Made by a program: the position numbers and the translations under genes. This document shows, in pieces, positions 24,701 through 33,331 of a stretch of DNA of 64,000 nt. Source of the DNA: an uncultured bacterium (lineage in GTDB: Bacteria; Myxococcota_A; Bradymonadia; UBA7976; VGTA01); NCBI GenBank assembly GCA_943788935.1, contig CALSSE010000017.1, positions 41,001 through 105,000 on the forward strand, in the 5' to 3' direction. Every line of letters starts with the position of its first letter. Position 1 is the stretch's first letter. A model generated the notes under the pieces. The model worked only from the letters and a program-made list of their open reading frames with translations. It was not told the origin of the DNA and did no database searches.

Positions 24701-26929
24701 TCATCTGATCTCAATTGAGTATTGCTTACATGTTTTTCGGACACACACTTTGACTTTACCATGATTGAGTGTCTCCCATGTGATTTCTCCAATCGCCATG
24801 AGGTTGGTGCCGAGTCTGACATTACGCTTACGTTTAAACCGTCCTAACGACTTTGGTATGAATGTGACTCTTACCTCTTTTGACAGTATGTCTCTGTCAT
24901 CTGATGACAGTCGAAGTGTACTTACTTGACCAACACTAAAGAGGTTAAGTCCCATCTTAAGAGAGGACTTAAAGGAGGTCTTTGAAGAGCGCATTGGTCT
25001 CCGAGTCTTCATCTTAGGGACACTCGACACCTTACCCTCAGCAACCACCTTAGGGACCTTAATATTCTTCTTAGCTCTTTTCTTGACTCTTTTCTTGACT
25101 CTTTTCTTGGCTCTTTTCTCGGCTCTTTTCTTGGCTCTTTTCTCGACGACTTTCCCTGTCCTTTTATCGGCTACTCTCCTCGCGCTCTTTTTGGTTCTCT
25201 TTCGAGCGTTGGCCTCGGATCTGACTTGGACCCTGCGGGTGACTATATCACTTTGAATGACCTCTCCTGATGACCCCTGAGCGCTCTCACTCTTAAGTGA
25301 TGAGACGCTCTGAGATATGAACGGAGACATAGGCGCTTGAGCTGATGGGTCTTCTTTAGCAGCGTGAGCTATCGCTTCAGCGGCGAGAGCGACTGGGGTA
25401 GGCCGTAGTGTGGGGGGCTCTGCGAGTAGCTGTGGGGCTGATTGTGGGGAAGGTGTCGGTGTCGCCGAGCCTGCTCCATCATATTTTGCAGCGTCCTCCA
25501 ACGCGGAGGGAGGGCCCTGTGGAAGAGGGAAGCGAGAGGGGCTAGTCGGCGCGATATTATGGTCGGCTGGATACTCATTATAGTATGAACGACCGCTCCA
25601 CAATAAAGCGAGAGAGAGCGCAAAGAACGTAGAGAGCTTCATCAATCCTTGGCCGAAGCTGAAGGTTCCACTCGTGATCGTCGGTGCGCTGAGGTCTTGA
25701 GCGGTAACTAGTGAGTGAGAGTGATTTTGATCATGGAGCGCTGTTTTGTTGAAGATATCTAGCGTTTGATCAAGGAGCGTCGCTGGGAGTGATTTTGAGA
25801 TATGGTCAATCTCGCTGTGGTCAATCTTATCGTCGATCTCGCGGTGGTCAATGTGAACAGGCAGATCAGAGCTCGCTCTTGGCCTCTCCTCATATAGGCT
25901 CTCGTTAAGCGCTACAAAATTGGTCGTAGAATGGGGCGTTTTCAACACCTCTGAACTGAGGTCGGCCATCATACTCTGAGTCACCGTGGGTTCTGTTATA
26001 TTTAGATCTAAGAGTTGACTCGTCGCCCCCACCCCATGAAGCCCTGTTGTAGACACACTCCCAAAGGTCTCTCTTGATAAGCCTCTCTCTTGAAGCGCCC
26101 GCAATGATTGAGCGACGAGATGAGCAGACACTAGACGATCCTCCACTTGTTTACAGAGCATTTGCTGTAACAACTCATCAAAGGGGGCTAAAGCAGGAGA
26201 GATTCTTTGAGCGAGTCGTGGGATCTCTCCTCGTACATGTTGATCAAAGATCTCGAAGAGAGAATCACCAGAGAAGGGTTGGAGACCGGAGAGGACCTCG
26301 TAAAAGATAACCCCGAGGCTGTATACATCAGCCCGAGCATCGACTTGCTTAGATTCCTTTATTTGCTCGGGAGCCATATAATGAGGGGTCCCAAAGACTT
26401 GTCCGGTCTGGGTGAGGTGAATATCGCCCATGGTCTTAGCGATACCGAAATCTATGAGGATCAACCGCTCCTCATCAAAACTTTGGTGAACAAAGAGGTT
26501 GTCAGGCTTAAGGTCTCGATGAATGACCCCCGCGAGATGCGCCTCATGAAGGGCTGAACAAATGGGTAAAAAGAGCGACACCATATGCTGTGGCGAGTAG
26601 CAACCGACGTTGAGGAGCCGCTCCCTCAGCGACTCTCCATTGAGGAGCTCGGAGACGAGAAAGAGCCGACCTTTATGCTGACCGAAATCGTAGATGTTTA
26701 GCGTATTGGGATGAGTGAGCTGAGAGGTCAATTGCGCCTCTTTCAAGAAGCGCTCAGCGGCGATTGGCTGTGAAGAGACGTTCTCTTTTAAGAGCTTGAC
26801 GGCGACCGATCTCTTTAAGGTGAGGTCCGTCGCTCCATATACATCACCAAATCCACCCGAGCCGATGAGGTGAGTTAGCTGATATTTATTATTAAGGAGG
26901 TCGCTGTTGAGTAGGTCGCTATCACTCAT
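24701..26929 (-). CDS. Hanks-type serine/threonine protein kinase, membrane-anchored
   Basis: A 742-residue kinase. Residues 16-285 form the catalytic domain: glycine loop IGSGGFGDVYG, ATP-anchoring Lys45 (VAVKLLK), catalytic loop HRDLKPDN (Asp139), DFGIAK (Asp160), and TPHYMAPEQ as the activation-segment end. One membrane helix spans about residues 430-447. The extracytoplasmic part is Pro/Ala-rich, then a 60-residue Lys/Arg block of KRAKKR repeats (about 570-630), then a C-terminal beta-type domain with a CVRKTC pair that may be the sensor. First gene of a kinase-caspase-PEGA/DUF4384 run, so it may phosphorylate or control the caspase pathway (inference). Confidence 0.93.
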   Translation of the reverse strand: MSDSDLLNSDLLNNKYQLTHLIGSGGFGDVYGATDLTLKRSVAVKLLKENVSSQPIAAERFLKEAQLTSQLTHPNTLNIYDFGQHKGRLFLVSELLNGESLRERLLNVGCYSPQHMVSLFLPICSALHEAHLAGVIHRDLKPDNLFVHQSFDEERLILIDFGIAKTMGDIHLTQTGQVFGTPHYMAPEQIKESKQVDARADVYSLGVIFYEVLSGLQPFSGDSLFEIFDQHVRGEIPRLAQRISPALAPFDELLQQMLCKQVEDRLVSAHLVAQSLRALQERGLSRETFGSVSTTGLHGVGATSQLLDLNITEPTVTQSMMADLSSEVLKTPHSTTNFVALNESLYEERPRASSDLPVHIDHREIDDKIDHSEIDHISKSLPATLLDQTLDIFNKTALHDQNHSHSLVTAQDLSAPTITSGTFSFGQGLMKLSTFFALSLALLWSGRSYYNEYPADHNIAPTSPSRFPLPQGPPSALEDAAKYDGAGSATPTPSPQSAPQLLAEPPTLRPTPVALAAEAIAHAAKEDPSAQAPMSPFISQSVSSLKSESAQGSSGEVIQSDIVTRRVQVRSEANARKRTKKSARRVADKRTGKVVEKRAKKRAEKRAKKRVKKRVKKRAKKNIKVPKVVAEGKVSSVPKMKTRRPMRSSKTSFKSSLKMGLNLFSVGQVSTLRLSSDDRDILSKEVRVTFIPKSLGRFKRKRNVRLGTNLMAIGEITWETLNHGKVKVCVRKTCKQYSIEIR

Positions 26930-27089
26930 CGGTTATTCTCGTCTTAAAACTTCGATTCGCTGTCGAGAGAAAGCTCTTAAGAGCTAAGATGTATATATAA
27001 CATATATTTCGGCTCCCTTATATAGACTGCCTCCTCTCTCCTATCTAAGAAAAGTGAGGCAAAGGGGTTGAATAGAATGGCTTTAGTGA

Positions 27090-29219
27090 TCACTCAAGCT
27101 CGATCAGCTCTCCGGGACGAATCAGATAACGACCTCCTTGACTGACTCTAAAGGTCTCTTGGGTGAGATCACGGTTAGGCCAAATGACTTTGACCTCCGC
27201 TTCACAGGCTTGATCAAGACCGATGGTGAGCGCGGCTTCATTTTGTTGACCGAAATGACCATAGCCGCCTCTTACATAGCGAACTCGGGTGTGAGTCTCA
27301 TTGATTAACGGCGTCACCTCCACTCTCGCGCCCACCGCGCTAGCGTTGATCAGTCCGCCCTCGCTCATCCCCCCTTGGAGAGTGAGACGCACCGAGTAGC
27401 GTGACTGACCAATAACGTTCTCAAAGACGCGAACTTGCATATCGGGGTAGCAGGGGGTGACCATATCGTCTCCACAGCGCATTCTAGAGTGGCCTACGAT
27501 GAGGTCGAGATCTCCATCTCCGTCTAAATCGGCGGTCGCTACCCCATGGCTCCTATGGTGCTCGAGTCCTTCTGAAGCGGAGAGTAATCGAAAGCGAGGC
27601 TCTCCAGAGAGACCGGTTTCATTATGGAAGAGGAGCGCTTCATTCCCCGGATAATCGGTAGCGCCGAGGAAGAGGTCTTGGTATCCATCATTGTCATAAT
27701 CGAAAACGGTCGCTGAGATATGTCCCTCATCCCAAGTGTTTCCCTCATGAGGGATCTCTAGCCCTAAAGTCGCCCTACCAGGTCTAGTAAATCGGGGGGG
27801 AGATGCACCATCATTGAGGAGGACTTCGCTACCATCAGAGCCCTGGCCCGCCCACCAATGGCGGATCTCAGCGGTGAGCAGGTCCATGTCTCCATCTCCA
27901 TCGAGATCTTCACAGACGATGGCGCCGGTGTTACCGCCGAGCCTAAAGGGTTCACGGCCGATATCATGATTCCAATTTTGCTGGGTACAATTGATGAGGG
28001 GAGGGGGAGCATCGCTACAGCCGATAGCGTTAGGGTTCGAAGCGCAGAAGCAACGAGCAAACTGATCATTTGTCCAATCTTGGTCATTATCAAAGGCGAC
28101 CCCAGAAGGGACGCTTTGATTTTGATAGCGCACGTTACCGGCGGGGTCACGCTCACCGAACCAGAGGTGATTGGGCGCTCTGCCATAAGAGCCGACGAGC
28201 AGCTCAGGGGTACCATCGGCGTTCAGATCACAGGCAGCAGCCGACCACGCAGTGCTATGTCCTCTCCCCTCATTGAGCGCGCTGAGGCTCTCCCACTCTT
28301 CGGTAGCGAGACCATAGTCTACAGTCTGGTCGACAAAGTCTCCTCCTCCACGGTTTATATAGAGTCTGTCTTGCAAGGGGGCCCCTAGGCCGCCTTGACT
28401 CATCCATAAGTCAATCCATCCATCGCGGTTGATATCAGTGAAAGCCGCGCCTGAAGGGACGTCATTACCGGGCGTCCTTCGAAGTGGGTCTTGAGCGTAA
28501 GTGAGAGTAAAGCGACCTGATCCATCATTGAGGAGCACTTCGCTGCTCTCTTGATCGACGACGAAGCTCTCCTCATCGATATTGACCTCGGGGGGATTTC
28601 GAAGGTCTATCCCTGAATAGGCATCGAGGTCACCATCATTGTCAATATCGCCGAATATGACGACCCAATTAGGTCTGCCTACTTCGATAGGATATGAGCC
28701 TCGGGTGCTAAGGAGTCCTGAGCTCAAGGTCTCATCTTCGAATTGCACTTCGTCAGCCGATGAACGGTTCATCATCACCCAAGTGTGACGTTTGGGCTCC
28801 GGTCCCCCTAAAACATCAGCGCGGACTCCACCTCGGCGGATTACGAGATCAGCCCTTTGATCTCCATCGAGATCAGCGGCGCTGATCAAAGTACCCATCA
28901 CCCCCTCAAAGCCCCATTCGATGGTTCGTTCAACGAAGGCAGGGCCCTGAGGAGTTGGCTCGATTGGAGAACAGATCGTCTCACCGGCGGTCTCACCGGC
29001 GGTCTCACCAGCGGTCTCACCCGCCATCTCACCAGCGGTCTCACCCGCCATCTCACCAGCGGTCTCACCCGCGGTCTCACCAGCGGTCTCACCCGCGGTC
29101 TCACCGGCGGTCTCACCCGCCGTCTCAGACATCTGCTCGGTGGGTTCATCATCACAAGCCATAAAACAGAGCCCGCTTAGGCATAGACCCACGATCGCTT
29201 TAGATTTCGCGTTCAACAT
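27090..29219 (-). CDS. FG-GAP/VCBS repeat lipoprotein with ASPIC/UnbV domain
   Basis: A 709-residue lipoprotein (lipobox LCFMAC, Cys22). An AGET/AGEM spacer of about 12 tetrapeptides covers residues 33-82. The main body contains FG-GAP/VCBS-type beta-propeller blades with Ca-binding loops such as DLDGDQRADLVI, DIDNDGDLDAY, DINRDGWIDLW, DLDGDGDMDLL, DYDNDGYQDLF and DLDGDGDLDLIV. The C-terminal 110 residues (NASAVGARVEV ... VRGGYGHFGQQNEAALTIGL ... VKVIWPNRD) are an ASPIC/UnbV domain, as in CRTAC1-like secreted proteins. It is likely a surface adhesion or recognition protein. Divergent from the IgGFc-binding-like gene. Confidence 0.92.
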   Translation of the reverse strand: MLNAKSKAIVGLCLSGLCFMACDDEPTEQMSETAGETAGETAGETAGETAGETAGEMAGETAGEMAGETAGETAGETAGETICSPIEPTPQGPAFVERTIEWGFEGVMGTLISAADLDGDQRADLVIRRGGVRADVLGGPEPKRHTWVMMNRSSADEVQFEDETLSSGLLSTRGSYPIEVGRPNWVVIFGDIDNDGDLDAYSGIDLRNPPEVNIDEESFVVDQESSEVLLNDGSGRFTLTYAQDPLRRTPGNDVPSGAAFTDINRDGWIDLWMSQGGLGAPLQDRLYINRGGGDFVDQTVDYGLATEEWESLSALNEGRGHSTAWSAAACDLNADGTPELLVGSYGRAPNHLWFGERDPAGNVRYQNQSVPSGVAFDNDQDWTNDQFARCFCASNPNAIGCSDAPPPLINCTQQNWNHDIGREPFRLGGNTGAIVCEDLDGDGDMDLLTAEIRHWWAGQGSDGSEVLLNDGASPPRFTRPGRATLGLEIPHEGNTWDEGHISATVFDYDNDGYQDLFLGATDYPGNEALLFHNETGLSGEPRFRLLSASEGLEHHRSHGVATADLDGDGDLDLIVGHSRMRCGDDMVTPCYPDMQVRVFENVIGQSRYSVRLTLQGGMSEGGLINASAVGARVEVTPLINETHTRVRYVRGGYGHFGQQNEAALTIGLDQACEAEVKVIWPNRDLTQETFRVSQGGRYLIRPGELIELE
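28979..29126. repeat. 12-bp tandem repeat (AGET spacer)
   Basis: About 12 copies of a 12-bp unit (ggtctcaccagc with c/g and cat variants on the + strand) encoding AGET or AGEM immediately after the lipobox region. Confidence 0.93.
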
Positions 29220-29511
29220 AACATCTCACTCCCCAAGTGGGTCTCTAAATAAGGATCGCTAGCGCTGAAGGATTCACGCGCTTCACTCTTATCAACTACA
29301 TAGACCATTCACGCTACCTTACTGTTTATATGCTGTCTAGCTCCACAGATGTGTCTCGCTTGCTCTCTGTGAGGGGGGGAGTGATAGCCTATCAAACTTT
29401 GATCTCTTTGGGCTCTTAGTGATTCAGCATGGTTAAAGTTGCGAAGTAATGCTCGATTGATCAATATGATGAGTGCTACGCGAGCATATGAACCAATAAA
29501 GGAGAGCGAAT

Positions 29512-31482
29512 ATGAAATATAGTCAGCTTGAAGAGCCGAGCGCTCAAAAACTGAGCTTATCTCTCTGTATCTCCATTGCTCTTTTCACAGTCATCTCTTG
29601 TGATGATGAAGTGAGCTCCAACAATGACTCAGGTGCCGGTGTGGAGGGAGGTGCGGTCAGCGTTACAGGTGGATCTAACGAGCCTCCCCTCTCGGGGTCT
29701 GAGGCAGGAGAAGCCGCCGGTGTCGATGCAGGAGAAAGAGCAGGAGAAAGAGCAGGAGAAAGAGCAGGAGAAACCGCCGGTGTCGATGCAGGAGAGAGCA
29801 CTACGCCTTTCTGTATGCCCGGTGTCTCTACAGAATGTCTCTCGGAGACCGAGCGCAGTGTCTGTGATAATACGGGCTTTTCCTACTATTCCGATCCATG
29901 CCCTGAGGGTCTTTTTTGCTTAGTGGGCGAATGTAGCGAGCAACGCTGTATCCCCGGTGAGCTGCGGTGTTCTCCTCAAGAGCGTTCACAAGTGCTCCTC
30001 TGCGACCCTACGGGAACGGAGTGGCTCGTTGATAGCGTATGTGAGCAAGGACTCGCTTGTCAAAATGGAACATGCATGACTCGCTGTGAAGCAGCGGCGA
30101 AGCTAAATACTTATATCGGCTGCGAGTATTGGACTGTTGACCTCGATAATTACCCTGATCCGTTTACCATACCGATGCCGAATGAAGTGCCTCATTCGGT
30201 GGTTATCGCTAACCCGGGCTCAGAGGTCGCCACGGTTCGCTTTGAGACTCGTGCAGGCGTCGCCAATCCAGCACAAGGAGATGTTCCCGCAGGTGAAGTG
30301 AGGGCCTTTACTATGCCTAGGCTCGATGTGGATAACACTGGAGTGACCTTAAATTCGATTAAGCTCAGTTCATCGATGCCGGTGATCGCCTATCAATTTA
30401 ACCCGTTAAACAATGACAACGTCTACAGCAATGACGCCTCTCTACTCCTGCCTGTTAATACGCTTGGACAGCGTTATGTGGTCGCTTCATGGCCTACAGG
30501 AGTGAACACTGAGAACGTTTTTCCTACAGGGATCATTCCTCAAGCGGGATATTTTACGGTGGTCGCGGTCTCACCGGGGGAGACAGAAGTGAACGTCACT
30601 GTTACTGCGCCGACCACTGCCGGATTAGACGTTGCAGAGATGATGATGGGGGAGACTCGAACCTTCACTCTACAGCAGTTTGAGGTCCTTAACCTACAAG
30701 CGGCAGCCTTTACACCCGCCGACTTTGCTGAGTTATTTACTGCGGTCTCTTATGATCTCACCGGGAGTACGGTAGAGGCTAACCAGCGAGTGGCGGTCTT
30801 TGGTGGACATGAAGAGGCGGTGATCAGCTCAGTTCAAAGTGGAACTGATGAAGACACTTGCTGCGCCGATCATCTTGAAGAGCAGCTCCTCCCTTTATCG
30901 GTGTGGAGCGCGGAAACGCTCTGCGTTAAAGCGAAACCTCGAGGAGACGCTAGCGAACGTGATATATGGCGGGTGATCTCTGGTTCAGATAACAACATGA
31001 TCACAACAACACCTCCGATCAGCGGCCTGAATGGAGAGACTCTCTCCTTCGGTGAGTGGGTGCAAGTAGAGAGCTCAGCGTCTTTTCAAGTCAGCGGAAC
31101 AGGGCCTGTTCAAGCGGTGCAATACCTCCTCAGTCAAGGGCAAACTCAAGAGGGGAAAGGAGATCCGTCTATGATTCTAACAGTGCCGACTAATAAGTAT
31201 CGGGCCCAATATGATCTGCTCGTCCCCATGGGGTATGGTGAAGATTGGGTGACGATCATCCGACCAACAGGCGTTGAGGTCATGGCTAATGGTCTCCCCA
31301 CGGACGTTATCTTCACCCCCTTCGCTAGCGGCGTTTGGGAATTCGCTTATCTCCCAGTCACACCCGGTGCTTATACATTTAGCTCTACCCAGCCCTTCGG
31401 TCTGGTCGCTTATGGATGGAACAACGCGGTGAGCTATGGGTATCCTGCGGGCTTAGACCTTGGCGCAGTTGTTCAAGATTGA
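29512..31482 (+). CDS. IgGFc-binding-like lipoprotein
   Basis: A 656-residue protein whose signal ends in a lipobox-like VISC (Cys30). An AGER/AGET/AGVDAGE spacer follows (residues 65-98). Residues 100-200 are Cys-rich with paired CxPGxxxC modules. From about residue 205 (YWTVDLDNYPDPFTIPMPNEVPHSVVIANPG) to the end the sequence matches the IgGFc-binding N-terminal domain family: VIAYQFNPLNNDNVYSNDASLLLPVNTLGQRYVVASWPT is the hallmark. Such proteins are extracellular beta-rich binding proteins widespread in Myxococcota. Ligand unknown. AGGAG seven bases before the ATG. Stop codon lies inside a 15-bp repeat array. Confidence 0.9.
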   Translation: MKYSQLEEPSAQKLSLSLCISIALFTVISCDDEVSSNNDSGAGVEGGAVSVTGGSNEPPLSGSEAGEAAGVDAGERAGERAGERAGETAGVDAGESTTPFCMPGVSTECLSETERSVCDNTGFSYYSDPCPEGLFCLVGECSEQRCIPGELRCSPQERSQVLLCDPTGTEWLVDSVCEQGLACQNGTCMTRCEAAAKLNTYIGCEYWTVDLDNYPDPFTIPMPNEVPHSVVIANPGSEVATVRFETRAGVANPAQGDVPAGEVRAFTMPRLDVDNTGVTLNSIKLSSSMPVIAYQFNPLNNDNVYSNDASLLLPVNTLGQRYVVASWPTGVNTENVFPTGIIPQAGYFTVVAVSPGETEVNVTVTAPTTAGLDVAEMMMGETRTFTLQQFEVLNLQAAAFTPADFAELFTAVSYDLTGSTVEANQRVAVFGGHEEAVISSVQSGTDEDTCCADHLEEQLLPLSVWSAETLCVKAKPRGDASERDIWRVISGSDNNMITTTPPISGLNGETLSFGEWVQVESSASFQVSGTGPVQAVQYLLSQGQTQEGKGDPSMILTVPTNKYRAQYDLLVPMGYGEDWVTIIRPTGVEVMANGLPTDVIFTPFASGVWEFAYLPVTPGAYTFSSTQPFGLVAYGWNNAVSYGYPAGLDLGAVVQD

Positions 31483-31615
31483 GTTAAGCTCACTTGAGTT
31501 AAGCTCACTTGAGTTAAGCTCACTTGAGTTAAGCTCACTTGAGTTAAGGTAACTTGAGTTAAGATCACTTGAGTTAAGATCACTTGAGTTAAGGTGACTT
31601 GAGTTAAGGTCACTT
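31481..31615. repeat. 15-bp tandem array, nine copies
   Basis: Nine 15-bp units, consensus gagttaagctcactt, begin at the stop codon of the IgGFc-like gene. The first four are identical; the last five vary at the central three bases (gta, atc, gtg, gtc). There are no spacers, so this is not a CRISPR array. Confidence 0.95.
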
Positions 31616-31649
31616 GAGCTCAGTTAATAGAGAGAGAGGAGAGGACAGA

Positions 31650-33263
31650 ATGAGGTTAAAGATACATCTAGGGTCGAGGGGGTTATGCCTCTCCCTGTTC
31701 ATCACCCTGTTGGTCTCTACATTGATCGCCCAATCTTCATGGGCTAAGAAGCGTTTAGCTGTTTTGGAGTTTAGAGGGCAAGCGGGACTCTCCGCTGATG
31801 AGCTCATGTATCTTAGCGATCAGGTCAGGGCTGAGGCGCAGAGTCTTCTTGGAGAGCGTTTCGTGATCATGACTCGGGAGGTGATGAGCGAATTAACCGA
31901 CTCCCCTGAGATGCTCGAGGCTTGTGAATCAGGCTGCGAAGTAAACGTAGGTCGAGCCTTGCAAGCACATTGGCTTGTGAGTGGTAAAGTCTTTGGAGAT
32001 GAAGATCGTCTGCAGGCAAGCGTTAAACTCCATGAGGTCAAAAAGGGGGTCAGTATTGATATCGAATTTGCCGAAGGAGAGACTCTTAATGATCTCGTTA
32101 TCGCTTCTCGAGAGGCTAGCGGTCGATTACTCTCTCACCTTATGATCGCTAGCGAAGAAGAGCAGCTCGCTGAGATCAGCCTCCCCTCAGCTCAGCTCCC
32201 TGAGTCCTTTCAGCTGAGCGCTAGTGATACGCTCGGCTTACCGCTCCCTCTATTGAAGCAATACGATCAAGCCTTACTCATTGATGAAGACAAAACAGCG
32301 AACATTGAAGCGAAGTTAGAGGTATGGTCAAAGCTCGCTCGTTACCCTCAATATACAAAATTAAGAGCGGAGGCGAAGCGTCGTCTTCGTTACTGGAGGC
32401 AACGCTTTAAGCGTCGTGTCCAATGTAATGATACTTGGAAACAACTCGAACAGCTTCTCGCTCTAAAGAGGGCGATTTCTAAAGAGAAAAAAAAGGAGCT
32501 CGTAGACTCTTTCTTAGAGGCTTGTGGTCGAGACCTCCATGAGAACCCTCACCTCAACGCTCCCTATTTTGTGAATCAACGTCGGGAGGCGAAGCTCCGC
32601 GAAGCGGAGGCAGAGACCGCGCGCTTAAAGAGAGAGCGAGTTCAATTGCTAAAAGCCGCCAAAGAGAAGCGAGCTAAAGAGGAGTCGATCTTGCGTATTA
32701 AAAAAGAGAGAGAGGCGGCAAAACAGCGTAACGAGAGTGACTATTCTGCCCTCGAGACACATGTCGGTGCTGGTTATCAACTCAACGCAGGTTCACTCTC
32801 TTCATACCATCTTCGCTTTCGCTTACAACCTCAATCATGGTGGGCTAGACAAGCGTTCATCGATGGGGAGACCTCGTTTACTCGAGTGAACAGCCTCACT
32901 CGAGGAGAGGCGACCTGGAGTGGAGAGTGGGCTGCCGCCGCCGGACTTCAATGGCTCAACAGCAGTGATTGGGCTCCTTCACTCTCTGCCGGTTATCAGC
33001 TGAGATCGGGAGAACATCGTTTACTCGGTGAGTTAGCATTACGTTATCGCCCCATTCCAGAGTGGCTTAATATACATCTCGGTATTCAATATCTCAGACT
33101 CATCTCGTCAGTGGAATCTAGCCCTCCTATTCAAGGGGGATTACCGAGAGTGACCTTCTTGGATGGCACACAAGATGAGATGCGAGTGACACTCTGGGCG
33201 AGCACTGGAATGATGGGACTCTCGCTGATTCTCTTGAGTATATATGCGCTCTCCCAGATATGA
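31650..33263 (+). CDS. Exported protein with CsgG/TolB-N-like domain and coiled coil
   Basis: A 537-residue protein with a signal peptide (cleavage near SWA-KK). Residues 32-160 resemble the CsgG/LpoB/TolB N-terminal fold used by envelope assembly factors: KRLAVLEFRG, LSDQVRAEAQSLLGERFVIMTRE, CESGCEVNVGRALQAHWLVSGKV. Residues 320-370 are a charged coiled coil. The end has a beta-strand-rich stretch and a C-terminal membrane segment. It is the intact paralogue of the frameshifted gene at 15851-16850. ATG at 31650 follows a GAGAGGAGAGGA ribosome site. It precedes the GldG-like/DUF4340 genes by 68 bp, perhaps as one transcript. Confidence 0.8.
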   Translation: MRLKIHLGSRGLCLSLFITLLVSTLIAQSSWAKKRLAVLEFRGQAGLSADELMYLSDQVRAEAQSLLGERFVIMTREVMSELTDSPEMLEACESGCEVNVGRALQAHWLVSGKVFGDEDRLQASVKLHEVKKGVSIDIEFAEGETLNDLVIASREASGRLLSHLMIASEEEQLAEISLPSAQLPESFQLSASDTLGLPLPLLKQYDQALLIDEDKTANIEAKLEVWSKLARYPQYTKLRAEAKRRLRYWRQRFKRRVQCNDTWKQLEQLLALKRAISKEKKKELVDSFLEACGRDLHENPHLNAPYFVNQRREAKLREAEAETARLKRERVQLLKAAKEKRAKEESILRIKKEREAAKQRNESDYSALETHVGAGYQLNAGSLSSYHLRFRLQPQSWWARQAFIDGETSFTRVNSLTRGEATWSGEWAAAAGLQWLNSSDWAPSLSAGYQLRSGEHRLLGELALRYRPIPEWLNIHLGIQYLRLISSVESSPPIQGGLPRVTFLDGTQDEMRVTLWASTGMMGLSLILLSIYALSQI

Positions 33264-33331
33264 ATACCAGCGATAGGGTGAAGTACATATTGATCGTTTC
33301 TCTAGATATAATCATGAATAGGAGCGCCTAG

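Noticed and set aside
31481..31615. Considered as a CRISPR array
   Set aside because: Repeat units abut with no spacers and no cas genes nearby; it is a simple tandem array. The same holds for 42829-42900, 52242-52295 and 63222-63348.
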